NCBI GenBank assembly: GCA_036011305.1
Contig: DASCNA010000247.1
Coordinates: 1-34,519 of the forward strand
Direction of reading: 5' to 3'
Source: DASCNA01 sp036011305
Lineage (GTDB): Bacteria; Verrucomicrobiota; Lentisphaeria; Victivallales; GWF2-38-69
DNA: 34,519 nucleotides
Shown in pieces: positions 7,527 through 15,169 of the stretch (within the stretch, counting starts at the first letter, position 1; each line of letters begins with the position of its first letter). A model generated the notes under the pieces. The model did no database searches and was not told the origin of the DNA. It saw only the letters and a program-made list of their open reading frames with translations. A program made the translations under genes and the position numbers.

Positions 7527-8567
7527 AAAAAGCTAAAGTTCAATTACCTGCCAATAAAAAAAATGGAAACACCATTTAAGCTTCAACAATCAGAGCTTAA
7601 TAAAGCTCTGAATTATGATGATGTTATTGAATTACTTTTTCCTGCCAAAAAATATTATTTTGAATCTAAACAAAAACAATTGCTGACAATTGATTTTTAT
7701 GAAGAAATTCCCTTTGGTCCTGATATGAACTACCTGGCACATTTTTTATTTGATGATTTTATTTGTGCAGTAAAAAAGGTAAAAGAATTTTTAGATATAA
7801 AACTTGTTAATATTATTGGATATGATTTCCAATCAGAGACTGCAAAAAATGGAATAATATTTAGAAAGTCGTATGAAAGTAAAAATAAAGATCATATCCA
7901 TTTAAACGTCTTTGAATTTTATAAGCTGCATGCCGCCATTATAAACAGAAAATTAGATCAAAGCATTCTTGTTTCAATATTTATAGATTATGGAAAAGTG
8001 GTCAGTCTTCGTATACCGAAAGGGTCGACTTTAAAAGATCTCTGTGCAGCTAACTCAATACTGGCAAAGCATATTCAGAATTATCCTGACAGCAAAGGGT
8101 ATCATCCTATAAAATCTGTTGAGATCCCATTAGATGAATCTTTGAATGAAAATATGAACTGTCTCACGCTAACGTCGTCTGATTATTTTATAAAAAAAAG
8201 CAGTAATATACTATTCCCATTTCCGATATTTAATCGAAAATCAAAATTTAAAAAAGGTAAATATTTAAATATTTACCAGGGGCCGTGCATTAACTGTACA
8301 GCCTGTTCTAATTATTGTCCAGCAGGCTTAACTCCAAGTTTCATATATCATCACCTAAGAAATGATAGTGTTGACGATGCTTTATCTCTTCAGATAAAAT
8401 CATGTATTCAATGCGGGCGTTGCAGTTTTGTATGTCCATCTAGAATTCCGTTATACGCAAAATTCAATGATACGTTAAATGAGTTAGATGATGATATAGA
8501 GCAAGACAGTAAAGAAATAGATTTAAGTTCCTGTGGTGGTTCCTGTAATTGCAACCAAAATAATTAA
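7515..8567 (+). CDS. RnfC-like/NqrA-position Fe-S subunit of hybrid Rnf/Nqr complex
   Basis: Divergent 350-residue protein in the position of rnfC/nqrA. The C-terminal third is RnfC-like: two ferredoxin-type motifs, C258-x2-C261-x2-C264-x3-C268-P and C297-x2-C300-x2-C303-x3-C307-P, the second followed by SRIPL as in RnfC. A beta-grasp/SLBB-like stretch (VSIFIDYGKVVSLRIPKGST) precedes them. The N-terminal half lacks the glycine-rich flavin/NADH motif (GxGGAGFPT) expected in RnfC, and the protein is shorter than usual RnfC (more than 430 residues). NqrA, by contrast, has no Fe-S clusters. The tail is Cys-rich (CGGSCNCN), possibly another metal site. ATG 7524 is an alternative start. It heads a cluster with D, G, E, A and NqrF; it may face ferredoxin, quinone or another acceptor. 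Confidence 0.75.
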   Translation: MAIMKKLKFNYLPIKKMETPFKLQQSELNKALNYDDVIELLFPAKKYYFESKQKQLLTIDFYEEIPFGPDMNYLAHFLFDDFICAVKKVKEFLDIKLVNIIGYDFQSETAKNGIIFRKSYESKNKDHIHLNVFEFYKLHAAIINRKLDQSILVSIFIDYGKVVSLRIPKGSTLKDLCAANSILAKHIQNYPDSKGYHPIKSVEIPLDESLNENMNCLTLTSSDYFIKKSSNILFPFPIFNRKSKFKKGKYLNIYQGPCINCTACSNYCPAGLTPSFIYHHLRNDSVDDALSLQIKSCIQCGRCSFVCPSRIPLYAKFNDTLNELDDDIEQDSKEIDLSSCGGSCNCNQNN

Positions 8568-8584
8568 AAATACAATTTATACTA

Positions 8585-9529
8585 ATGAATCTGGAAAATA
8601 ATAGTAAAATAAAGAAAAATCTCTTTTTCAGGGATGATTTAATAATTGTATTTCTATCCCTTCCTCTATATGCAGCTGCCATCGGAAGCTATGGCTGGAG
8701 AGTAGGTATTATCTTATTAATGTCAATTTTAATAGGAAGTGTAATCGAAATATCCTCATTTAAATTAAACCGTAAACCGATTGACTATCTAGGCATTGCC
8801 GCATGGTTTATTCTGCCTTTGGTTTTCCCTCCTGATTTTCCAATATGGATGATTGCTGTATCAATATTTTTCGGTATTTTAATAGGTGTTGTTTTTTTTG
8901 GCGGTCATGGTAGAGAGATTGCATCGCCGGTTGCAATAGGCTGGGCTTTTGGAATATTGAGTTTTGCAAGAGAATATGAAATGGGCTGGGTATTTCCATT
9001 TTCTGATTTTAAAACAGGCTTACTGAATTTTTCTGCATCTGTTCCGACAATAGATCATACCATTACATATTTAAAAGAGCATACTGTTTCATTGGGAGAA
9101 ATTCTTACAGGTCATTTTCCACAGGTTTTAGGAAACTCTATTCCAATAGTTCTTTTAGTCTGCGGGATTATAGTGCTTCTTCTAAGAGCAGTTGATGCAA
9201 AAACTTCACTATCTTTCATCATTACAGTTATCGTTTTAACTTTTATCTCTGTCCAAATTGATCCTAAATTATCAAAATTTATTGATGCATTATTTGTAGG
9301 GAATCTGTTCTTTGCAGCTTTTTTTATTTTACCGGTAAGACAAACATCAGGCAGAACATGCAAAGGAAAAATCATTACAGGAATAATATGCGGTGCAGTA
9401 GCATTTATGATAAGAACATTTTCTTCTTTTCCTGACGGAGTACTATTTGCAGTACTGTTTGCAAATGTATTTACAGCATTAATTGATGAACTTGTATTGG
9501 GATGTAAATACAAAAAGGTAAAACAATGA
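8585..9529 (+). CDS. Rnf/Nqr membrane subunit RnfD/NqrB
   Basis: Polytopic membrane protein of 314 residues in the NqrB/RnfD family, part of the ion-translocating core of the complex. About nine to ten hydrophobic segments are visible. The family motif normally written GGxGxNxFNPA is present as GGHGREIASPVAIGW (residues 106-120), so it is divergent. The periplasmic loop that normally holds the covalent FMN threonine (S-[GA]-A-T-x-L) is replaced by HTITYL, with T161 in the equivalent place; whether FMN is attached is open. Length is typical for RnfD and shorter than NqrB. The stop overlaps the next start (ATGA). No clear Shine-Dalgarno sequence is seen. Confidence 0.85.
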   Translation: MNLENNSKIKKNLFFRDDLIIVFLSLPLYAAAIGSYGWRVGIILLMSILIGSVIEISSFKLNRKPIDYLGIAAWFILPLVFPPDFPIWMIAVSIFFGILIGVVFFGGHGREIASPVAIGWAFGILSFAREYEMGWVFPFSDFKTGLLNFSASVPTIDHTITYLKEHTVSLGEILTGHFPQVLGNSIPIVLLVCGIIVLLLRAVDAKTSLSFIITVIVLTFISVQIDPKLSKFIDALFVGNLFFAAFFILPVRQTSGRTCKGKIITGIICGAVAFMIRTFSSFPDGVLFAVLFANVFTALIDELVLGCKYKKVKQ

Positions 9530-10110
9530 AAGAACGCAAAATGATAATCTTTTTGTTAACACTGTCAACAATATGCGTACTATTTTTATGCAGTGCTGAT
9601 TTTGCCTATAAAAAAGCTGCAAACATTTTTAATGTAAGACTTTATAAAGTTATAAATAATATGTTTGATATAAAATCAAATGATGGAGATACGGAGAAAA
9701 TATTTCTTGAAAATTTTAAAATAAAAAATGTTGGAGGTGAAACTTATTATATTTCCAGGAAAATAAATCCTGGTGTTATTCTCTTTAAAGTTAAGGGACC
9801 AGGCCTTTGGAGTCAGATAGAAATACTTTTATCGGTATACCCTGACTATAAAAAACTATATGGTTTGAGAGTAATAAGTCAGAATGAAACACCTGGCCTT
9901 GGAGGTAGAATTGCGGAAATTGCATATCAGAAACAATTTAGTAATAAATCAATAATACCTGATTTGAGAATAGTTAAATTTGCTTCTAAGCCAAATGAAG
10001 TTGATGCAGTCACAGGAGCTACAGCAACGAGTGACTCATTACAGGAGATCATAAATAATGGAATTAAAAGAGTAGAACAGGTTTTTCCTAAAAAGAGAAC
10101 AGAAGAATGA
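9526..10110 (+). CDS. Rnf/Nqr FMN-binding subunit RnfG/NqrC
   Basis: FMN-carrying subunit of 194 residues with one N-terminal membrane segment (about residues 6-24) and a domain predicted to lie outside the cytoplasmic membrane. The covalent flavin motif TGATAT is at residues 163-168, with T168 as the expected FMN attachment threonine, and the family-typical ETPGLGG stretch is at 121-127. It would take electrons across the membrane and, in this neighbourhood, is the natural donor to the octaheme cytochrome encoded downstream (inference). It is coupled to both neighbours by ATGA overlaps. Attachment of FMN would need an ApbE flavin transferase, which is not in the window. Confidence 0.9.
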   Translation: MKERKMIIFLLTLSTICVLFLCSADFAYKKAANIFNVRLYKVINNMFDIKSNDGDTEKIFLENFKIKNVGGETYYISRKINPGVILFKVKGPGLWSQIEILLSVYPDYKKLYGLRVISQNETPGLGGRIAEIAYQKQFSNKSIIPDLRIVKFASKPNEVDAVTGATATSDSLQEIINNGIKRVEQVFPKKRTEE

Positions 10111-10769
10111 TAGAAAAAATTAACCTAAAACTTCCTAGAAAAGGGTATAAACTATTCAAGAAGAAGACTTTGCTGGTCTTTGCTGAAGGAGTATGGCATA
10201 ATAATCCTATTTTTGGTATGGTTTTGGGATTGTGTTCAACTCTTGCAGTTACGAACTTAATGGCAAATGCATTTGTTATGAGTATTGCTGTTACTGTTGT
10301 ACTGATTGCTAACTCTGCTGTAATATCCTTAATAAGAAATATTATACCCGATAGAATTAGAATGATAACCTATATGTTGATTGTTTCAACTTTGGTTATA
10401 ACTGTAGATCTTATTCTAAAAATATTATTTCCTACAGTAAGCAGTACTTTGGGGCCTTATGTAGCTCTTATCATAACAAACTGTATTGTTATGGGACGCT
10501 GTGAAGCATTCGCAATAAACAATCCACCAGGTTTATCAATTGCCGATGCACTTGGTTCAGGCATAGGTTATACATTTTCATTAATGGTTATAGCATTCTT
10601 TAGAGAACTAATCGGATTTGGTTCTCTTTTCGGATTTAAGGTAATTCCAGAATCAATTACTCCGATGGCGCTTTTTTCTGTCCCCCCCGGAGCATTTTTC
10701 GCTTTGGCAATATTTATATTTTTTGTCAATTATATAAAAAAGAAATTCCAGCTTGAGGGAAAACATTAA
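10107..10769 (+). CDS. Rnf/Nqr membrane subunit RnfE/NqrD
   Basis: Integral membrane subunit of 220 residues in the RnfA/RnfE/NqrDE family. The two cysteines that contribute to the intramembrane Fe-S cluster between the E and A (NqrD and NqrE) subunits are present: C43 in GLCSTLAVT and C126 in ITNCIVMGR. An amphiphilic N-terminal extension of about 28 residues precedes the first membrane segment. The start overlaps the previous stop and the stop shares one base with the next start (TAATG), so it is part of a tightly packed operon. It forms the inverted-symmetry pair with the next gene product in the membrane. Confidence 0.9.
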   Translation: MIEKINLKLPRKGYKLFKKKTLLVFAEGVWHNNPIFGMVLGLCSTLAVTNLMANAFVMSIAVTVVLIANSAVISLIRNIIPDRIRMITYMLIVSTLVITVDLILKILFPTVSSTLGPYVALIITNCIVMGRCEAFAINNPPGLSIADALGSGIGYTFSLMVIAFFRELIGFGSLFGFKVIPESITPMALFSVPPGAFFALAIFIFFVNYIKKKFQLEGKH

Positions 10770-11350
10770 TGCTTCATTTACTTATCATTTTATTTGCCTC
10801 AATATTGACCAGTAATATTGCATTGACATATTTCTTAGGAATGTGTCCGTTTGTGACAATTTCCAAAAATATGAAAGTTGCTTATGGAATGGGGTGCGCA
10901 GTAACATTTGTAATGGTAGTAACTGCAATCACAAACTGGTTGATTAATAAATTTATACTCGAAGCTTTGGGAATTGAATTTCTTCAATTTTTAGTATTTA
11001 TTGTAACTATAGCGGCAATGGTTCAGATTATAGAGATATTTATAGATCGTTACTTTCCTACGCTATATCATGCATTCGGAATATTTTTACCGTTAATTAC
11101 TGTGAATTGCGCAATATTGGGTATTTCCCTTTTTATGGTATTACGCTCCTACGGTTTCTTTGAAACTTTGTTTTTCAGTGTTGGTTCAGGTTTGGGGTGG
11201 CTTCTGGCAATTGTTTCAATCGGCGCATTAAGAAAAAAATTAATATTCAGTGAACCGCTGGAACATTTCGGTGTAACAGGTATTACTGCAGTACTGGCAG
11301 GTTTGATGGCATTGGCTTTTATCGGTTTTACAGGAATTGCGAGGTTATAA
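10769..11350 (+). CDS. Rnf/Nqr membrane subunit RnfA/NqrE
   Basis: Integral membrane subunit of 193 residues, the partner of the preceding RnfE/NqrD. Six hydrophobic segments are visible. The conserved cluster cysteines are C26 (LGMCPFV) and C114 (TVNCAILG), completing the four-Cys site of the intramembrane Fe-S cluster known from Na+-NQR and Rnf. The start codon shares its first base with the previous stop, and the next gene begins immediately after the stop. Sequence alone does not separate RnfA from NqrE. The final GFTGI segment is typical. Confidence 0.9.
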   Translation: MLHLLIILFASILTSNIALTYFLGMCPFVTISKNMKVAYGMGCAVTFVMVVTAITNWLINKFILEALGIEFLQFLVFIVTIAAMVQIIEIFIDRYFPTLYHAFGIFLPLITVNCAILGISLFMVLRSYGFFETLFFSVGSGLGWLLAIVSIGALRKKLIFSEPLEHFGVTGITAVLAGLMALAFIGFTGIARL

Positions 11351-12430
11351 ATGATCTTTCTTAAAGCAGTGATTTTTATTAATCTTTATGTCTTTGCAAT
11401 AGGCATACTGATTATTTTTATGGACAAAGTCATTTCCAATTATGGGAAATGTAAAATTAAAATTAATGATGATAAAGAGTTTGAGGAAGAGGGCGGGAAA
11501 ACACTTTTAAAAGGACTTTTTGAAAATAAATATTTCATACCATCAGCATGCGGAGGAAAAGGTACCTGCGGTTACTGCAAGCTGAAAGTTGAAGAAGGAG
11601 GTGGGCCTGCTCTACCTACTGAAGCTTTGATCCTTAACTCCAGAGAACTGAAAGAAAATTATAGGCTTTCATGTCAGGTAAAACTAAGAGAAGATATAAA
11701 AGTTACGATACCTGCTGAATATTTAAAAATAAAAGAATATAATGCAACAATAGAAAACACAGAGCTGGTTACCTCAGATATAAAAAAGGTTAAAATCGGT
11801 TTGCCTGAAAATGAAGAAATCAGTTTTAAAGCCGGACAATATGTGCAGGTTATGTTTGATACACCTGAAGGGTTGGATTACAGGGCATATTCTATAGCAT
11901 CAAACCCTGAAATAAAAAATACAATAGAACTGAATGTGAAGTTAATTCCTGAGGGTTTAGGTTCATCATTTGTTCATGCAAAAAAGGCAAATGATAATAT
12001 TCAGTTTTCTGGCCCGTATGGAGAGTTTTTCCTGAGAACAGATAGCCATAGAAAAATAATATGTGTTGCCGGAGGAGTTGGTCTTGCTCCTATGAAATCA
12101 ATAGTGGATTACTGGAATCAGCATCCGCAGAGCAGAAAGTGTGAATTATATTATGGCAGCCGAACTGTTAAAGATCTTTACGATCACAAACTCTTTGAAA
12201 AAATAGCAAATGAAAACAGTGATTTCAGCTATTATCCTGCACTATCGGATAAAGATCCTGACTGGAATGGAGAAGAAGGTTTTATACATAAAATTATAGA
12301 AAAACATCTTGAAGATGGTGCCAATTCAGAAGCATATCTATGTGGCCCTGAAATAATGATTAATGCTGTTACAGAGGTTTTAGTATCTAAGGGAATACTT
12401 GAGGAAAGGATATCTTATGACAAATTCTAA
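11351..12430 (+). CDS. nqrF: NqrF-type NADH dehydrogenase subunit (2Fe-2S, FAD, NAD)
   Basis: Electron-input subunit of 359 residues. An N-terminal membrane anchor (about residues 4-24) is followed by a plant-type [2Fe-2S] domain with C67-x5-C73-x2-C76 and C108, an FAD-binding motif RAYSIAS (178-184), the NAD-binding GGVGLAPM (241-248), a CGPE motif near residue 330 and the usual YDKF ending. It would oxidise NADH at the cytoplasmic face and feed electrons into the D/G/E/A core. NqrF is the hallmark of Na+-NQR, whereas the first gene of this cluster is RnfC-like with Fe-S clusters and no RnfB is present. Length is a little shorter than typical NqrF (about 405-410), mostly in the loops. The stop overlaps the next start. 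Confidence 0.92.
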   Translation: MIFLKAVIFINLYVFAIGILIIFMDKVISNYGKCKIKINDDKEFEEEGGKTLLKGLFENKYFIPSACGGKGTCGYCKLKVEEGGGPALPTEALILNSRELKENYRLSCQVKLREDIKVTIPAEYLKIKEYNATIENTELVTSDIKKVKIGLPENEEISFKAGQYVQVMFDTPEGLDYRAYSIASNPEIKNTIELNVKLIPEGLGSSFVHAKKANDNIQFSGPYGEFFLRTDSHRKIICVAGGVGLAPMKSIVDYWNQHPQSRKCELYYGSRTVKDLYDHKLFEKIANENSDFSYYPALSDKDPDWNGEEGFIHKIIEKHLEDGANSEAYLCGPEIMINAVTEVLVSKGILEERISYDKF

Positions 12431-12860
12431 GAAAAATTTCATAACGTTAAATGAAGTTCTTGATAATGCCATTTTATCAGAAGACAAAGCTGCAGAGTTT
12501 TATCATAAGATGCAGTCTATTGTTACTAAAAGTGAAGTGGTAGAGTTGCTCAAAATATTGGAAAAAGAAGAAAGGCAGCATCTTAAAACTTTACAGGAAT
12601 ATAAAAGAAAGCAGGTTAATGAGAATAGTTACATTCAATTTACAATTGGTGTTTTTACATTTTTACCTACTTATGATCAATGCAGAGAACTAACCATAAA
12701 AGAAATGCTTGAAATTGCGATTGAGATAGAAGAGAAAACAGTTGCATATTATTGGAAACTTTCAGACCTTCTAAGTGGTGATGCTAAAAAACTATTTAAT
12801 GGATTAGCAGCATTTGAGAAAACTCACACTAACAAACTTAAACATTTATTATTATACTGA
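12417..12860 (+). CDS. Ferritin-like diiron protein (rubrerythrin-type)
   Basis: Four-helix ferritin-like protein of 147 residues without a rubredoxin domain. Probable diiron ligands are E22, E52 with H55 (EERQH), E105 or E106, and E134 with H137 (EKTH), the spacing expected for the rubrerythrin/ferritin-like group. The role may be peroxide reduction or iron handling. It overlaps nqrF by 14 bases and is followed 27 bases later by the octaheme cytochrome, so it is embedded in the respiratory operon; protection of the Fe-S and heme enzymes or iron supply is an inference from this placement. The ATG at 12417 has AGGAAAGG upstream; an in-frame TTG at 12399 precedes that site and is unlikely. Confidence 0.8.
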   Translation: MTNSKKNFITLNEVLDNAILSEDKAAEFYHKMQSIVTKSEVVELLKILEKEERQHLKTLQEYKRKQVNENSYIQFTIGVFTFLPTYDQCRELTIKEMLEIAIEIEEKTVAYYWKLSDLLSGDAKKLFNGLAAFEKTHTNKLKHLLLY

Positions 12861-12887
12861 GTATAGATATGGTAAGGAGACTGTGAT

Positions 12888-14237
12888 ATGAACAAAATTA
12901 TTTTTAAACTTTCTTTCCTGGTACTTGGGGTATTAATGATATGTTCATGTTCCCGAAAGGAAAATGACAAAATAAATGTTCATACATCAAATGCTATCGT
13001 AACTAAACAAACCCGTACCTGTCTCGAATGTCATACGAAAAAACAACCCGGATTGGTAGGATCATGGAAACAGGGAGCCCATGCTAAAGCCGGAGTTGGT
13101 TGCTACGAATGTCATAGTGCAAAGAAAGGTGAAAAAGATGCTTTTGAACACTACGATAATACGATATCTGTTATTGTATCTCCGAAAGACTGCAGTAGAT
13201 GTCATGCCCAGGAAGCCGAACAGTTCCTAGGTTCTCACCATGCCAAAGCCGGAGAAGTATTAGGTTCTCTGGATAATTATCTAGGAGAAGTTGTAGAGGG
13301 TGGACCTGCAAGTGTTTCTGGATGTCAACAATGTCACGGATCAGAAGTTAAAGTAATGGAAGATGGAAAATTAAGTCCTGATACCTGGCCTAATTTTGGT
13401 ATTGGACGAATAAATCCTGACGGTACAAAAGGATCATGTTCTGCCTGTCATACCGGACATGATTATTCTCTGGAAACTGCACGTTCTCCTGAAACCTGCG
13501 GTAAATGCCATATGGGACCTGATCATCCTCAACTGGAAGTATATGAAGAATCCAGACATGGGACTGCTTATCGTACACATAAGGACCAGATGAATATGAA
13601 ATCTAAAAGCTGGATTGTAGGTAAAGATTATTTTGCCGCCCCAACATGTGCCACATGTCATATGGGAGCTACTATGAACCAATCCAGAACACATGATATT
13701 GCTGAAAGAATATCTGTTAATCTCAGAGCTAAAATATCATTTAAAACTAAAGATTCAGAACGCAAAAAACGTGCAATGCAGGATGTATGTTTAACATGCC
13801 ACAGTCCAACCTATGTAGATAATTTTTATAAACAGTTTGATCAGGGCGTAGATCTTTACAATAATAAATTTGGAAAACCTGCAGCTGAAATAATGAAACA
13901 GTTATATGAAAATAAAAAACTGGATTCGACTCCATTTAATGAAAAAATAGAATGGACTTATTTCTACCTATGGCACCATGAAGGAAGAAGAGCAAGAACA
14001 GGTTTGGCAATGATGGGACCTGATTATGTTCAATGGCATGGTTTCTTTGAGCTTGCAGAGCGTCTTTATTTTGAACTATTTCCAGAGGCTGAGCATCTTA
14101 TGCCCGGAATAACTAAAAAATATATGGATAGACCGGAAAATAAATGGTTCTCAGGTAAATTAACCAAAGAAGAGCGCCGGCAAATGAAGAATTATTATAA
14201 AAGATATCCTAAAAGCAGTAGTGAACCTAAAAAATGA
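12888..14237 (+). CDS. Octaheme cytochrome c, hydroxylamine oxidoreductase (HAO) family, lipoprotein
   Basis: Secreted cytochrome of 449 residues with eight CxxCH heme sites: C45, C72, C102, C146, C184, C204, C254 and C301. A hydrophobic signal ending in ICSC gives a likely lipobox with C21 as the lipid-bearing residue. Heme count and the C-terminal helical block with WHHEGRRAR and MMGPDYVQWHG place it in the HAO-like octaheme family. Members either oxidise hydroxylamine or hydrazine, or reduce nitrite or hydroxylamine. In the oxidases a tyrosine crosslinks the catalytic P460 heme; Y380 in the PDYVQWHG block is a candidate, but I cannot align it by eye. It follows the Rnf/Nqr cluster and precedes ResB/CcsA with a 4-base overlap, and no NrfH-type quinol oxidase is seen. 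A reductase role is favoured by context. AAGGAG precedes the start. Confidence 0.85.
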   Translation: MNKIIFKLSFLVLGVLMICSCSRKENDKINVHTSNAIVTKQTRTCLECHTKKQPGLVGSWKQGAHAKAGVGCYECHSAKKGEKDAFEHYDNTISVIVSPKDCSRCHAQEAEQFLGSHHAKAGEVLGSLDNYLGEVVEGGPASVSGCQQCHGSEVKVMEDGKLSPDTWPNFGIGRINPDGTKGSCSACHTGHDYSLETARSPETCGKCHMGPDHPQLEVYEESRHGTAYRTHKDQMNMKSKSWIVGKDYFAAPTCATCHMGATMNQSRTHDIAERISVNLRAKISFKTKDSERKKRAMQDVCLTCHSPTYVDNFYKQFDQGVDLYNNKFGKPAAEIMKQLYENKKLDSTPFNEKIEWTYFYLWHHEGRRARTGLAMMGPDYVQWHGFFELAERLYFELFPEAEHLMPGITKKYMDRPENKWFSGKLTKEERRQMKNYYKRYPKSSSEPKK

Positions 14238-15169
14238 TTGTTAAGTTTATCAGCTCTATAAGAGTTGCAGTCGTACTTGTAATAATTCTTATTGTATTGA
14301 CTCTGATGGTTACATTTATACCTCAGGGAGAAGAAGCACAGTATTATCTGGCTAATTACCCTGAATGGTTAGCCAGATTAATCCTATTTACTCACTATTA
14401 CAATTTTTACCGCTCAGCTGTTTTTATGGTTCCTGCCGGCTTACTTTTTATTAACCTTTTTGTATGTACATTGAAACGATTAAAAAGACAGATCTATGCG
14501 AAAAAAAAACGTTTTGGACCCGATATAATACACGTTGGAATGATAATACTCATGATTGGGGGCATAATAACACTTCTTTATAGAAAAGAAGCATCAGTCA
14601 GCTTACAGAAAGGTGGAGATATAGAACTGGATAATGGGTATAAATTAGTATTAGATTCATTTGAGTTTCAAAAATATAAAGATGGACGGCCCAAAGCTTG
14701 GATTTCACATGTTAATATTTCTAAAGATAGCAAGCCTATGGGAAAAAAACTTATTCAGGTTAATGACCCGTTAAGCTTAGGAGTTTACAAAATATATCAG
14801 GAATCATATCAGCAGGTAATGCTTGTGCTCCTGGAAGGAAAAGACGGAGAGAAATATCATCTAACTCCAAATCAGAGCTTTAAGGAAGATAACTCTCTTT
14901 TTTATTTTGCAGGAGTATTAAAAAATCATAATAGCCAAAATGTTGCAATTATAAAACAGGTTAGAGGTAAGAAAGTACTAAAGACCTATGCGGTAACACA
15001 AGGTGAAGCTGTTGCAGGAAATAGAGTTCTTGATGTTTTAAATTATTATCGTACAGGTTTAATGATTGTTCAGGATCCAGGCTTTTATCCTGTATTAATT
15101 TCACTGATAATCATTACAATAGGATTATTAATTACGTATGTTCATAAATTAAGGGAAAAATCCATATGA
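14234..15169 (+). CDS. resB: Cytochrome c biogenesis protein ResB/Ccs1
   Basis: Compact ResB-like protein of 311 residues, one half of system II cytochrome c synthetase, which carries heme across the membrane and attaches it to apocytochrome CxxCH motifs. Membrane segments are at about 8-30, 56-78, 97-118 and 284-304, with a large external domain between the third and fourth, as in ResB. His in the third segment (IIHVGMII) is a probable heme ligand. It overlaps the cytochrome gene and the next gene by ATGA, so the pair is likely made together with its substrate. It is short compared with Bacillus ResB, similar to the compact versions found next to octaheme or NrfA cytochromes. Confidence 0.85.
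   Translation: MIVKFISSIRVAVVLVIILIVLTLMVTFIPQGEEAQYYLANYPEWLARLILFTHYYNFYRSAVFMVPAGLLFINLFVCTLKRLKRQIYAKKKRFGPDIIHVGMIILMIGGIITLLYRKEASVSLQKGGDIELDNGYKLVLDSFEFQKYKDGRPKAWISHVNISKDSKPMGKKLIQVNDPLSLGVYKIYQESYQQVMLVLLEGKDGEKYHLTPNQSFKEDNSLFYFAGVLKNHNSQNVAIIKQVRGKKVLKTYAVTQGEAVAGNRVLDVLNYYRTGLMIVQDPGFYPVLISLIIITIGLLITYVHKLREKSI

Noticed and set aside
9112..9513. Minus-strand open frame of 133 codons in the D/NqrB gene
   Set aside because: Shadow frame within a tightly packed operon; no motif, no start signal.
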